Positions 45,015 to 54,546 of a DNA stretch of 64,000 bases are shown here, in pieces. The first letter of the stretch is position 1, and every line of letters starts with the position of its first letter. The notes beneath the pieces were generated by a model that saw nothing but the letters and a program-made list of their open reading frames with translations, was not told the DNA's origin and did not search any database. Source of the DNA: UTCHB3 sp964431385 (GTDB lineage Bacteria; Bacteroidota; Ignavibacteria; Ignavibacteriales; Ignavibacteriaceae); the NCBI GenBank assembly GCA_964431385.1, contig CAYSJM010000003.1, positions 1 through 64,000 of the forward strand, read 5' to 3'. The position numbers and the translations under genes were made by a program.

Positions 45015-45401
45015 TTGTCTATTAATCACTACGCAAAGTTAAAAAATCTTGGTTACCTTTACCTCGCTTTTGCTCACCTATCAGATACAAATTTAAGCGA
45101 AGAAGAGACCTGGGAAATTAAGAGAATTCTCACGGAAAGAGCTGAAGGCACAGAATTTAAAGAGATTTCCTCTCTTTGGGATGATGTGGTCGGTTGGTAC
45201 AATAAATCAGCAGACCAGAGAATTCAGGTAGTCTATTCCATAGCAGCAAAACTGAATGTTGACCTTGAAACCGAGAAGGAAAAAGGTGAAATTCTTGATG
45301 ACCTTCTCAGCATAGCAAATGCTGATGAAGATCTCGCAGAAAGCGAAAAGTCATTCATCAGATCACTCGCGGAAGCATGGGGAATCGATTTCAGTTTTTA
45401 A
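45015..45401 (+). CDS. TerB-like small acidic protein
   Basis: A 128-residue all-helical protein similar in pattern to the TerB/tellurite-resistance co-chaperone fold (LGYLYLAFAHLSDTNLSEEETWEIKRIL ... DDLLSIANADEDLAESEKSFIRSLAEAWGI). The start is set by a full AGGAGG Shine-Dalgarno followed five to six bases later by TTG at 45015; an upstream in-frame TTG at 44991 would include the Shine-Dalgarno in the coding region. No partner ter genes nearby. Function unknown. Confidence 0.7.
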   Translation: MSINHYAKLKNLGYLYLAFAHLSDTNLSEEETWEIKRILTERAEGTEFKEISSLWDDVVGWYNKSADQRIQVVYSIAAKLNVDLETEKEKGEILDDLLSIANADEDLAESEKSFIRSLAEAWGIDFSF

Positions 45402-45424
45402 TCAAGAGAGCTATATAGACCTTG

Positions 45425-46837
45425 TTACCCCAGGAGGTATTTAATCACATCCTCTGCAATGTAGCTGTCTTCACTGTGTTTCATCAGAACAGGTAAAAAT
45501 TCCAAATCGTCTCCGAGCGTAACCATAGGTGGTTCCACCTGATCACCAAATCCACCCGTTGCGAGCAATCCATTACACAGACACCCTCTGCCATCGAGTT
45601 CATCGGGGTTACCCCCTTTTGCTATGAACTTTGAATCAGGTTCGGCTGCACATCTTAGCCCTGTTTTTCCCCCCTCCATTTCGAATGGGGTTACGAGCAA
45701 ACCTTTATTGCAAACTCTTACGCGACCGTCATAAATTTCTTTTTCTGAAATTGTGCCATCAACTTCTGCCAGCTTAAAAGGGAATCCTGTCGGTGATATT
45801 CTCGGATCTGTTCTTACGGTAAGTTTCGCCTCGTAGCCCATTTTCCTGATTTTTCTTCTCAATTCCGGAACCATTCCTGACTCTTCAGCCAGAGCAAAGA
45901 TACTTCCCGCCTGTATTCCCGATGCACCAAGAGAGAGAGCATATTTAAGTTTTTCAGGAGTTGCATGGCTTCCTCCAATCCAGAACGGCAGACTAAGTGC
46001 AGCAATTTCTTTATAATTTACGATGTCTTTTTCACCATAAACAGGTGCTGACCCGGGAATTGCATTTGGATCAGGGCGTCTTGGTGGAGCATTATGACCG
46101 CCCGCTGTGGGCTCTTCAACCACAAATCCATCAACACTTCCTTCCGGAGAGCGTTTAAGAAAAAGAGTTGCAAGCAAATTTGAGGCAATTATGGGGAGAA
46201 ATTTTGGTCGCTTTAACCCAGAAAGTTTCCTTCCAAAAAATTTGGTCGGATCAAATTTCATCGTGTAACTTTTTATATTATCACCCGATACGGGTATAGT
46301 ATAACTCGTTTCTCTGTGGTTTACAATGTCATTTATCAAATGAGGAATCTGAAGCGGGATACCAGCACCCATCGTAATAACATCAACACCCCCCATAATT
46401 GCACCTGTAAGAGCATAGATGTGGGGCATTGCAATTTTTTCTAAATAATTGATACTTACGGGCTTGTCATGTCCTTCTTTGGCAAGGGTTACCATTGCAA
46501 AATTTGCACAGATGATAAGTGCGATCAACATTCCGGATGGATTAAAATTGATGTGGGAAATCCCTTTAAACGGTGTAGAAGGAGCTTTACCGCCCGGTAT
46601 ATAAAATTTATTGATAATCTCTTTAACCATATCCTGGAAAGGAAATGATGACAAGGCTCTGCGAAAATGTTCACCCGGATCACCCATCTGGAGAGAACGA
46701 ACCATTACCCACTCAAGTGCGGTACCGGAGATTGTCCCCTGCTGGTTAAGCCGGGAAACGACACTTGCCAGGAGTGGACTGGAAATATTAACGCCCATCC
46801 CACCCTGAATTATCATCGGAAGTTTATCCTTGCTCAT
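45425..46837 (-). CDS. Nitronate monooxygenase-like FMN enzyme
   Basis: A 470-residue TIM-barrel flavoprotein of the 2-nitropropane dioxygenase/nitronate monooxygenase family. MIIQGGMGVNISSPLLASVVSRLNQQG at the N-terminus, VDGFVVEEPTAGGHNAPP, PFWIGGSHATPEKLKYALSLGASGIQAGSIFAL and a distinctive C-terminal cysteine-containing segment (GCLCNGLLATGGFG) are visible. It is longer than typical members by about 120 residues, and that C-terminal part may bind metal, an inference. GGGGAGATGG precedes the ATG. Not in an operon. Confidence 0.8.
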   Translation of the reverse strand: MSKDKLPMIIQGGMGVNISSPLLASVVSRLNQQGTISGTALEWVMVRSLQMGDPGEHFRRALSSFPFQDMVKEIINKFYIPGGKAPSTPFKGISHINFNPSGMLIALIICANFAMVTLAKEGHDKPVSINYLEKIAMPHIYALTGAIMGGVDVITMGAGIPLQIPHLINDIVNHRETSYTIPVSGDNIKSYTMKFDPTKFFGRKLSGLKRPKFLPIIASNLLATLFLKRSPEGSVDGFVVEEPTAGGHNAPPRRPDPNAIPGSAPVYGEKDIVNYKEIAALSLPFWIGGSHATPEKLKYALSLGASGIQAGSIFALAEESGMVPELRRKIRKMGYEAKLTVRTDPRISPTGFPFKLAEVDGTISEKEIYDGRVRVCNKGLLVTPFEMEGGKTGLRCAAEPDSKFIAKGGNPDELDGRGCLCNGLLATGGFGDQVEPPMVTLGDDLEFLPVLMKHSEDSYIAEDVIKYLLG

Positions 46838-47042
46838 TTTTCCATCTCCCCGATTGAATAATTTCGTTTTGTTATTGAATCCTCGATTAAAGAATTCATC
46901 TCCGTTGGGTATGGTAATACGCGTTCTATAACAACCTCATCTCTAAAATTTTGAATAACTATTCAATTTAAAACTTTTTTGAGTTCTGTATGGGTCTATA
47001 ATTATCACCACAACATTATAATTAAGTCTGATCGATCGAAAG

Positions 47043-48167
47043 TTATTTAGTTACGGCTTCTTTGGCTTCTCTGTTTCTCTGTTCAATCAGTTGTCTGCCT
47101 TCATCAGATTCCATACCCGTCGGGTGACCAAGGCTGTTTCTCATCTGAATGTACACTTCATATTCTTCTTGCGTAATTTTATTCTGCCAGTTGCCTGTAA
47201 TTATTCCGAGAGAGATAAAGAAGAAAAATACACCAATCACTAACGGGGTGATATACTTTTTTGTAACTCTTTTTCCGGTAACCACTTCCTTAAGGTAAAG
47301 TGCATCTCTCACCGGACAGGCATCAACGCACTTCATGCACGAAGAACACTCATCCGAGATTACATAGTTTACCTTTTCAACTTTTATTTTGTTAGGACAT
47401 GCAAGCGTACACAAACTGCACGAAGTACATTTTTCGGCATCTCTTTTTATTTTTATCGGACTCAATAACGAAAATATACCAAGTAGTGCTCCGTAGGGAC
47501 AGAGATATCTGCACCAAAAATTTCGAACAACTATCGAAAGTACAAACAAAACCGCGATAACACTAAATGCAAATTGGGAAATGTCCGCAAAAAAGTAATA
47601 CATTTTTACATCAGATATTACATTATATGGACTGTCGAGAAACGATTTTAGGGCTGTCACTTCCATCGACAAAAATATGGCATATACAAAAAATCCCAAC
47701 AACAGGTACTTCAAACTCCTTAGCGGGTAGTCTATCCATTTTGGCATCCTAAGTTTCCGTTTGAAGAGTTTCATCGATATTCTATCTCCAAAATCACCTA
47801 CAGCTTCTGAAATTGAACCGACAGGACAAATCCAACTGCAAAATGATTTCCCAAAAAGAAGTGAAAGACTTGCAATTCCGAGGAAAATGAAGAATCCTGC
47901 GGGGTGGGCTTTATGAAGTTCACCTGTCACGGCAAAATAATACACACTCATCATCGAGCTGATAGGCAGAAAGGCTTCAACTCCGGGGGGACGCGAAAAA
48001 CTTCCCTCTACACCACCAGTTTCAAAATATTTTGTGAAGTAATGAAACTCCACGCCTATCCAGAGACAGACTAATATAAATGCTGCTTGTACCCAAAATC
48101 TGTGTGATTGCAGCTTTATTTCTTTTATTTTTTTAACGGTTCTACTTTTTAACGGTTGTTGTTCCAT
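47043..48167 (-). CDS. Membrane polyferredoxin (NapH/CcoG-like)
   Basis: A 374-residue integral membrane Fe-S protein with about six helices. The paired cytoplasmic-facing motifs FCSWICPVGSISE and WCRYLCPYGALLG are those of the NapH/NosR/CcoG family. Two 4Fe-4S clusters follow (CTSCSLCTLACPNKI, CSSCMKCVDACPVRDAL), and a last helix precedes the C-terminus. Such proteins pass electrons from the quinol pool or cytoplasm to periplasmic or maturation enzymes. The partner is not encoded next to it. It is divergent from the big secreted protein at 48420, and both may be controlled from the shared 252-base region. Confidence 0.88.
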   Translation of the reverse strand: MEQQPLKSRTVKKIKEIKLQSHRFWVQAAFILVCLWIGVEFHYFTKYFETGGVEGSFSRPPGVEAFLPISSMMSVYYFAVTGELHKAHPAGFFIFLGIASLSLLFGKSFCSWICPVGSISEAVGDFGDRISMKLFKRKLRMPKWIDYPLRSLKYLLLGFFVYAIFLSMEVTALKSFLDSPYNVISDVKMYYFFADISQFAFSVIAVLFVLSIVVRNFWCRYLCPYGALLGIFSLLSPIKIKRDAEKCTSCSLCTLACPNKIKVEKVNYVISDECSSCMKCVDACPVRDALYLKEVVTGKRVTKKYITPLVIGVFFFFISLGIITGNWQNKITQEEYEVYIQMRNSLGHPTGMESDEGRQLIEQRNREAKEAVTK

Positions 48168-48264
48168 CTTGCTTTTCCAAATCAGATAAAATTGTCTGAT
48201 TAAATTTAAGAGATTTCCTGTTAATAAAAAAATGATTTTTAATTCATTTTATTAGCATAAAATA

Positions 48265-48299
48265 TCTCATTACGAGACAGTTAATTTCTCATATTGAGA
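48265..48299. promoter_or_regulatory. Two phased palindromic activator-site candidates
   Basis: TCTCATTACGAGA (48265-48277) and TCTCATATTGAGA (48287-48299) are near-perfect and perfect palindromes with centres 22 bases apart, two helical turns. Both continue into ACA[G/T]. They lie about 90 bases upstream of the sigma-54-type -12 element, the usual distance for enhancer-binding activators. The bound protein is unknown. Confidence 0.55.
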
Positions 48300-48358
48300 C
48301 ATCTTTAATATTCGTGAAATTTATTACGGTATTTTGACCTGAATTCGACATATTTTTT

Positions 48359-48376
48359 TCGGCACAATTTTTGCAT
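48359..48376 (+). promoter_or_regulatory. Sigma-54-type promoter candidate
   Basis: CGGCACAATTTTTGCAT has the GG (48361-48362) and GC (48373-48374) dinucleotides exactly ten bases apart, with GGCAC and TTGCA blocks matching the -24/-12 consensus. Predicted transcription would begin near 48386, leaving a leader of about 34 bases before the ATG at 48420. Confidence 0.65.
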
Positions 48377-48419
48377 TATAATTGTGTTAAATTTTAATCA
48401 AACGAAAGTGAGACCCAAA

Positions 48420-51400
48420 ATGCTACGATTTACACGCATTTTCTGTTTTTCCACTCTGTTAACTTTGGCTTTATTGCTTCCCGTTACAACCTACGGACAG
48501 TTGACTATCTTCACAAATCAGGTGCCTGCTGCTACAGGGTCTGACGGAGATTACGAATTGGGAACCAAATTTACAGCCGCACAACCGGTTAACATTCTAT
48601 CAATAAGGTTCTACAAAACCGCCGGAGAATCTGGTGTTCACACCGGAAAACTTTTCTCCGCATCAGGTACACTTCTTACCTCGGTGGTTTTTACGAACGA
48701 AACAGCATCGGGATGGCAGACGGCAACACTTGCGTCTCCATATCTTATTGCAGCAAATACCACCTACATAGTTTCAGTAAATGCCAATGTTGAATACCCG
48801 ATTTCTCAGAACGGTCTGGTTACTTCGATTACCAACGGTATTTTGGCTACAGTTGCTGATGGTGAAAATGGAACATTTAATGTCAACCCAGGGGTCTTCC
48901 CAAATCAGTCATTTAACAATTCCAACTATTTTGTAGATGTGGTGGCACAAACACCACCTAACTCTATCTTTACCACTCAGGTCCCCTCCGGCGAGTTTAA
49001 CGATGGTCCTTATGAAATGGGTGTCAAGTTCTCTGTGACTAAAGTTGCCAAAATAAAAGCAATTAAATATTATAAAACACCCGGCGAATCAGGTACACAT
49101 ACCGGTCGCATCTGGGATATTTATGGCAGACAACTCGCAGAAGTAACCTTCACTAACGAAACAGCATCAGGATGGCAAACTGCTGAAGTAACGGGTGACT
49201 ACGAAATCTATCCTGAAAATGTTTACTTTGTGTCTGTTAATTCCAACACGGCTTATGGTGCAACTCAAAACGCACTTGCAACTCCCGTTTCGAATGGAAT
49301 TTTAACCACGGTTGCTGACGGTTCAAACGGCGTTTATGGAAATCCGGGCACTTTCCCAACCAATTCATATCAGAACTCGAACTACTTCCGAGATATTGTA
49401 GTTGAAGAAGTTCTTAATCCCTGGGTTCCACCTGTCGAGTTATCATGGCCAATTAATGGAGCTCAGATTTACTCAAACAGTGCGCAATTTTCCTGGTACC
49501 TGCCATGGGGTATGGGAGCCGGATTCCACTTCGATCTGCTCGTTTCCACAGATCCCAACATGGCTACCTACACTCTTTACAACCCGGGTTCAAACCAAAA
49601 TTTCACCGTTAACGGGCTCTTATCCGGAACAACTTATTACTGGAGGGTCAGAGTACATAACATTGTTGGTTGGGTCTATAACACCTCTGTAATTCAGAGT
49701 TTCATGACTCCTGCGGTGCCTGCACCACCTGTTGCAGTAGCTTCGTGGCCAATCGGGAATCCGACAGTTTACACCCTCTCCCCGACACTCTACTGGTACC
49801 ACAACGAACCTGCATTTGGACTAACTTACGAAGTTGAAGTGGTTCAGGGTGAGACTTCAGCCCTCACCGGAACACCTAACATGCTCCCGACGACAAACAG
49901 ATTCATACAACTTAACGGTTTGACAGCAGGAACCAAATATAGCTGGGCTATTCGCTCAGTTTCAGGCTCAATCACTTCTGCATGGTCTGCTCCGGCTTCT
50001 TTCACAACTCTTTCAGTACCCGCTGTTGTTGTACCAACCCCATCCTGGCCGTTGGGTGGAACAACTATCTACACCACGAATCCTAAACTTTACTGGTACC
50101 TTGGAAGTGATGGAACGGGACTAACTTATGAAATCGAACTCGTTTCCGGCACAAATTCATTCACCGGAAGTGCGACTTTCATTAATATTACTTCGCTGAA
50201 CTATCAGTTAAGCAATTTGACAAATGGAACTGACTATAAATGGAAAGTTCGTTCAAAGAGAGGTGCAACATACTCAAACTGGTCAGATGAAGCACTTTTC
50301 TCAACCGTAGCATCAGTTGCAAACTCATCTCCTGTAGTGCCTCATCCATCATGGCCTGTTGGTGGTGCACTTGTCTATTCCACATCAACCACATTAAATT
50401 GGTGGCTGGGTACAGCTTCTGATGGTTACACTTATGAAGTTGAATTAAGAGCAGGTGCCCTGCAACAAAGTGCAACTGCTACAGGACTGACGAATACTTC
50501 TCTGACTATTCCATTGTTGCTCGGTGGAACCACCTACAATTGGGCAGTTAGATCATATAAGAATGGTGTTTACTCAACCTGGTCAACAGGTCAAACATTC
50601 ACAACCACTTCTACCACCCCAACTGCTGTAACTCCGGTTCCCTCATGGCCGATTGGTGGAACGACAATCTACACCACTTCACAGCAGCTTTCGTGGTATA
50701 TGAATTCTGCTTCTGCAGGTTTAAAATACAATCTGAAGTACTCAACCTCGCAAAACATGGCTGGTGCTGTAACCGTGCCAAACCTCACCAACAGTTTTTA
50801 TCTGTTAACAGGCTTGCAGCTCGGAACCACTTACTACTGGCAGGTTCAATCAACTGATGGTGTCGTGCTTTCAGCCTGGTCAGATGTTGTGGATTTTGTA
50901 ACCTGGTCGGGCACATGGACGGTACAACCTCTAACAGGTAGCCCCGTCAATGGAATACAGTTGGCAACATTTGCTCCTGTCCTCTCTTGGATCATTCCAA
51001 CGAGTGGTGATATTGCAGGCTATGAAGTGCAGTATGCAGATAACCCTGCATTTAACAACGCAGTTACACAGCTTTCAACCTCAACAAATTATACGATTAC
51101 ATCGGGTCTGCAAAACACTACCTATTGGAGAGTCCGTTCGAAAAATTCAAATGGTGATTTCTCCGCTTACTCAGATGCAGCTTCGTTTATACCCGCAACA
51201 CCAAACTCGGTTAATGATAATACCACTCCGACAAATTTTATGCTGGAACAAAATTATCCTAATCCATTCAATCCGGCAACTACAATTAAATTTGGAGTTC
51301 CAACCACGGGAATGGTAACCTTAAAGGTTTACGATAATCTTGGAAGACTCGTTGCAACTCTGGTTGATGGCGAAATAGAAGCAGGTTCACACATTGTATC

Positions 51401-51494
51401 TTTTAATGCTTCAAGTTTGGCAAGTGGAATTTATTTCTACCGCCTCGAAGCTGCCGGCACTTCAGTTTCTAAAAAAATGATCGTGCTCAAATAA
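48420..51494 (+). CDS. Large modular secreted protein with type IX tail
   Basis: A 1024-residue protein. Signal peptide MLRFTRIFCFSTLLTLALLL; the in-frame GTG at 48384 was not used because the signal begins at the ATG 48420. Two DUF4082 domains follow (48500-48950 and 48960-49400; each has the IRFYKT/IKYYKT...GESG-HTG and NETASGWQTA pattern). Then six FN3-like modules open with SWP-type motifs such as SWPIGGTTIYTT near 49443, 49745, 50045, 50350, 50645 and 50940. It ends in the type IX sorting tail (NYPNPFNPATTIKFGV ... VSKKMIVLK). DUF4082 occurs in carbohydrate-related surface proteins, so binding or surface display is inferred. It is preceded by a sigma-54-type promoter. Confidence 0.88.
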   Translation: MLRFTRIFCFSTLLTLALLLPVTTYGQLTIFTNQVPAATGSDGDYELGTKFTAAQPVNILSIRFYKTAGESGVHTGKLFSASGTLLTSVVFTNETASGWQTATLASPYLIAANTTYIVSVNANVEYPISQNGLVTSITNGILATVADGENGTFNVNPGVFPNQSFNNSNYFVDVVAQTPPNSIFTTQVPSGEFNDGPYEMGVKFSVTKVAKIKAIKYYKTPGESGTHTGRIWDIYGRQLAEVTFTNETASGWQTAEVTGDYEIYPENVYFVSVNSNTAYGATQNALATPVSNGILTTVADGSNGVYGNPGTFPTNSYQNSNYFRDIVVEEVLNPWVPPVELSWPINGAQIYSNSAQFSWYLPWGMGAGFHFDLLVSTDPNMATYTLYNPGSNQNFTVNGLLSGTTYYWRVRVHNIVGWVYNTSVIQSFMTPAVPAPPVAVASWPIGNPTVYTLSPTLYWYHNEPAFGLTYEVEVVQGETSALTGTPNMLPTTNRFIQLNGLTAGTKYSWAIRSVSGSITSAWSAPASFTTLSVPAVVVPTPSWPLGGTTIYTTNPKLYWYLGSDGTGLTYEIELVSGTNSFTGSATFINITSLNYQLSNLTNGTDYKWKVRSKRGATYSNWSDEALFSTVASVANSSPVVPHPSWPVGGALVYSTSTTLNWWLGTASDGYTYEVELRAGALQQSATATGLTNTSLTIPLLLGGTTYNWAVRSYKNGVYSTWSTGQTFTTTSTTPTAVTPVPSWPIGGTTIYTTSQQLSWYMNSASAGLKYNLKYSTSQNMAGAVTVPNLTNSFYLLTGLQLGTTYYWQVQSTDGVVLSAWSDVVDFVTWSGTWTVQPLTGSPVNGIQLATFAPVLSWIIPTSGDIAGYEVQYADNPAFNNAVTQLSTSTNYTITSGLQNTTYWRVRSKNSNGDFSAYSDAASFIPATPNSVNDNTTPTNFMLEQNYPNPFNPATTIKFGVPTTGMVTLKVYDNLGRLVATLVDGEIEAGSHIVSFNASSLASGIYFYRLEAAGTSVSKKMIVLK

Positions 51495-51515
51495 AAGAAG
51501 TAAATTATTTTTTCA

Positions 51516-51549
51516 CCCTCATCCTGTTCAATCAGGGTGAGGGTTTTTT
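51516..51549 (+). terminator. Intrinsic terminator after the modular secreted protein
   Basis: CCCTCATCCTG (51516-51526) and CAGGGTGAGGG (51533-51543) form an 11-bp stem with one wobble, followed by TTTTTT (51544-51549) 22 bases after the stop codon region. Confidence 0.88.
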
Positions 51550-51675
51550 ATTTCCCTTTCTTTAGTTTCCTCGGGTTACTCACCACTATTTCATCGTTTC
51601 CAACTTCTTTTGGTTTGCAGTCTAAACATATTTTTATTAAGTTGGCTTACAATTTTTATTTAAATGGTGAGCGAC

Positions 51676-54372
51676 ATGAGAAAGAATACTTTCTTCATTT
51701 TTTTAATCGCCTTTAATTTTTTACTGATACCGCAAGGGAAAGTCTATATCGTCCTCGGATCAGATACCGCCATTTGGGACGGAATGAGTACCTCCCGCTA
51801 TAATTGCACCTACAATATCCAACTTTTTACCGACGCAAATAAAAACACAACAAAGGTGATGGAGCCATCTTTTAGAAACAGGTTTACCGATTCTTTTGGC
51901 ACTCCTGTTAAACTTACCTGGTGGATGATGGCTGGGAATATCTTCCGATTTGCGACCAATAACAATGTCCCCGTTCCAAACACGATGACACTAAATTTGA
52001 TGAAAAAATATTTTGGACAGAGCATTGCCCGCTGGGGAGATGAACTCACTCTACACTATCACACCTTTGGATGGAACGATTACGATAATGATGGTATTTT
52101 TTGGTGGAATCAGACAGAGCAATTTAGCGAAGTAAAAGACGATTTTGATGTTACTCTCGCCCAATATCTGCTTGAAGAGGATGTCTTCCCTGTCTCATTC
52201 AGAAGTGGATGGCATTATATGGATAACGGATGGCAAAATTATCTGAATACACTGCTCCCCTACAGCCTGCATAACGATTATCCGGCAAAAAGAACCGACC
52301 TCGTAGAACCACGAGATAATAATTTTGACTGGTCGCAAGCTTCCGCAGAGTTTGTCCCGTTTCAACCCTCATCTGATAACTACCAACTATCGGGAGGTTC
52401 AAAAGGGTGGAATGTCAGATCAAAATATATGGGATCTGTCACCACTTCTATGATGAATTCGATCTTTTCAAAGGCGAATCAGGGTACCGATCAGCTCGCC
52501 TGTTTTTGGTCTCATTTGCCCGAAGGGACTTTCCTCGATGAGATTGCACATGTAGATTCTCTCGCACATAAAGCCGCACTTCTTTACCCAAATGTTAAAT
52601 TTCAATATTGCACAGCAGTTGAAGCCTACCAGCTATGGCGAAAAGGAACCGACACCCTAAAACCTGAATTGACAATCACCGAAGAGATATCAGGCGATTC
52701 ACGAAAATTTGTAATTACGACCAATGAGCAGATTTTCCAAAGTCAACCCTTTGTTGCCATTAAAGATATTTATGACCGTTATACTGTCGCAGAATGTATT
52801 CAGACGGCTCCCCGCACATGGAAGACCGTAAACTCATACATGGACGGTGACCTTCTGAAAGTTGGAGTTGCTATCACCGACACGATGGGCAACCTTTCGA
52901 CAAAATTTATACGATATAAGCCCGATGACCAATTTATCGACAATCTTGACCAGGGATATTCTGAAATTTTTGGTTCCTGGTCAAACAACACTTCCGCAGC
53001 ATGGGGTATAGACTCGAGAATGTCAACCCTTCAACCCGGTGATTCGGCGAAAGTGCGATGGAACTTTGTCCCTTCTCAATCTTCATGGTATTCGGTACAT
53101 CTTCAATTTCCAAATTTACCCAACCAACTTGAAGAGCTCAATATCGAACTCCTCAAAAACGGTTTTCCCATTCAGAGTTTCACTTATCAGTACAACCTTC
53201 CCTGCAACAAATGGGCTTATCTTATATCAAAAGAGCTCGAAGCGGGTTCGCTCTACACTTTTACTATCACCGGAAAAAATAATTCAACATCTGTAAAGGC
53301 TATTTGTTCTGATGTTATTAAGTTTTCTGCTAATGTTAAAGATCGATATCTTGTTTGTGAAAGACCATTTTTAGATCTTGGTGAAGTAAATGAATTGGAT
53401 ACTCTAAAGTTTGAGCTCCCAATCAGAAATGAAGGGATAAACAGTCTTACAATCTCTTCTGTTCACTCGGTAACAGGAAAATTGATTACAACCACTTCTT
53501 ATCCGTACGCCATTCCGGGCATGTCTCCACACAACATTATGCTCGAATTTATACCAACTGAAAGAGGTACCCACACCGATACCATAGTTGTGATAAGCAA
53601 CGACCCAATAAACAGTTTACTCAAAGTTCCGGTTTCGCTAACCGTTGTACCTTACTTCGAGATTGTTGATGATACTGATTCAACCCGTTATAGTGAAACA
53701 GGTGCCTGGAATAAAAGTGTTGCCCAGGCTTACGGAAATTCGAGCAGATACGCTTACATAAATACTACAACTCCACCCCCTGTGGCGACATTTTCATTTA
53801 CACTCGATAAAACCTCATTGTATGATGTCTCATTTATTGTTCCTGTTACAACAAACAGTGCAAATAACGCACTGTATATCATAAAAAAAGAAAGTGTTGC
53901 TATCGATTCCATTCACATCAATCAGAACACAGAGAGCGGACAGTGGCGAATCCTCGGCAGATACTTATTTAATGAAGGAGATAATGTCTCGGTCAGTGTT
54001 GTTGATTCAAGAGAGAGCAGTACGGGGCCCGTTATAAGAGCCGATGCGGTTAAAATTTCCATTGCTGATCCAAGCAGTGTAGAGAATGGAGAAAATGCGA
54101 ATCTTCCCGACAAAACAGAACTTTTTCAAAACTTCCCTAATCCGTTTAATCCGTCAACAACTTTAAGTTTTAATCTTGCAGAATCAGATTTTGTAAAACT
54201 GAAAATTTACAACTCAATCGGCGAGCTTATTGCCACACCGATAGAGCAATTTTTGCAAGCCGGCAGACATTCAGTTTTATTTTCCGCAATCAACAGTACA
54301 AGCGGAATCTATTTTTATCAGTTGGAAACGAACGGTAAAAAATTGACGGGCAAGATGATAATCCTGAAATAG
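51676..54372 (+). CDS. Secreted deacetylase-like protein with golvesin-like domains and type IX tail
   Basis: About 898 residues, start at ATG 51676 (GGTGAG upstream) with signal MRKNTFFIFLIAFNFLLI. Residues about 20-320 resemble a polysaccharide-deacetylase-type barrel: LTLHYHTFGW supplies a possible metal-binding HxH, and PVSFRSGWHYMDNGW resembles the later substrate loop. Two golvesin/CBM-like domains follow (around 440-565, DNLDQGYSEIFGSW..., and about 665-800, VDDTDSTRYSETGAWNKS...), separated by an ASH/HYDIN-like domain (FLDLGEVNELDTLKFELPI). The tail NFPNPFNPSTTLSFNL ... KLTGKMIILK is the type IX sorting signal. Acting on a cell-surface or environmental glycan is inferred; family membership of the first domain is tentative. 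Confidence 0.78.
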   Translation: MRKNTFFIFLIAFNFLLIPQGKVYIVLGSDTAIWDGMSTSRYNCTYNIQLFTDANKNTTKVMEPSFRNRFTDSFGTPVKLTWWMMAGNIFRFATNNNVPVPNTMTLNLMKKYFGQSIARWGDELTLHYHTFGWNDYDNDGIFWWNQTEQFSEVKDDFDVTLAQYLLEEDVFPVSFRSGWHYMDNGWQNYLNTLLPYSLHNDYPAKRTDLVEPRDNNFDWSQASAEFVPFQPSSDNYQLSGGSKGWNVRSKYMGSVTTSMMNSIFSKANQGTDQLACFWSHLPEGTFLDEIAHVDSLAHKAALLYPNVKFQYCTAVEAYQLWRKGTDTLKPELTITEEISGDSRKFVITTNEQIFQSQPFVAIKDIYDRYTVAECIQTAPRTWKTVNSYMDGDLLKVGVAITDTMGNLSTKFIRYKPDDQFIDNLDQGYSEIFGSWSNNTSAAWGIDSRMSTLQPGDSAKVRWNFVPSQSSWYSVHLQFPNLPNQLEELNIELLKNGFPIQSFTYQYNLPCNKWAYLISKELEAGSLYTFTITGKNNSTSVKAICSDVIKFSANVKDRYLVCERPFLDLGEVNELDTLKFELPIRNEGINSLTISSVHSVTGKLITTTSYPYAIPGMSPHNIMLEFIPTERGTHTDTIVVISNDPINSLLKVPVSLTVVPYFEIVDDTDSTRYSETGAWNKSVAQAYGNSSRYAYINTTTPPPVATFSFTLDKTSLYDVSFIVPVTTNSANNALYIIKKESVAIDSIHINQNTESGQWRILGRYLFNEGDNVSVSVVDSRESSTGPVIRADAVKISIADPSSVENGENANLPDKTELFQNFPNPFNPSTTLSFNLAESDFVKLKIYNSIGELIATPIEQFLQAGRHSVLFSAINSTSGIYFYQLETNGKKLTGKMIILK

Positions 54373-54546
54373 TCCCCAAAAGTCCTTCAAGGCGATATTT
54401 GAATAGATAACATGCGACCAAATACCGTAGATTCTCCCCCAACTCAACATGGATGGAGACAAGGGGGCGGTGGAGAATATGGGCAGGGGGTGAGGTAAAA
54501 AATCATTATATTTCCTTCTGATTAAGGAAAATTTACGAGCCGATAA

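Noticed and set aside
54430..54510. GGGGGTGAGG-containing stretch resembling 3300-3320
   Set aside because: Only about ten bases are shared and no longer repeat could be supported by eye.
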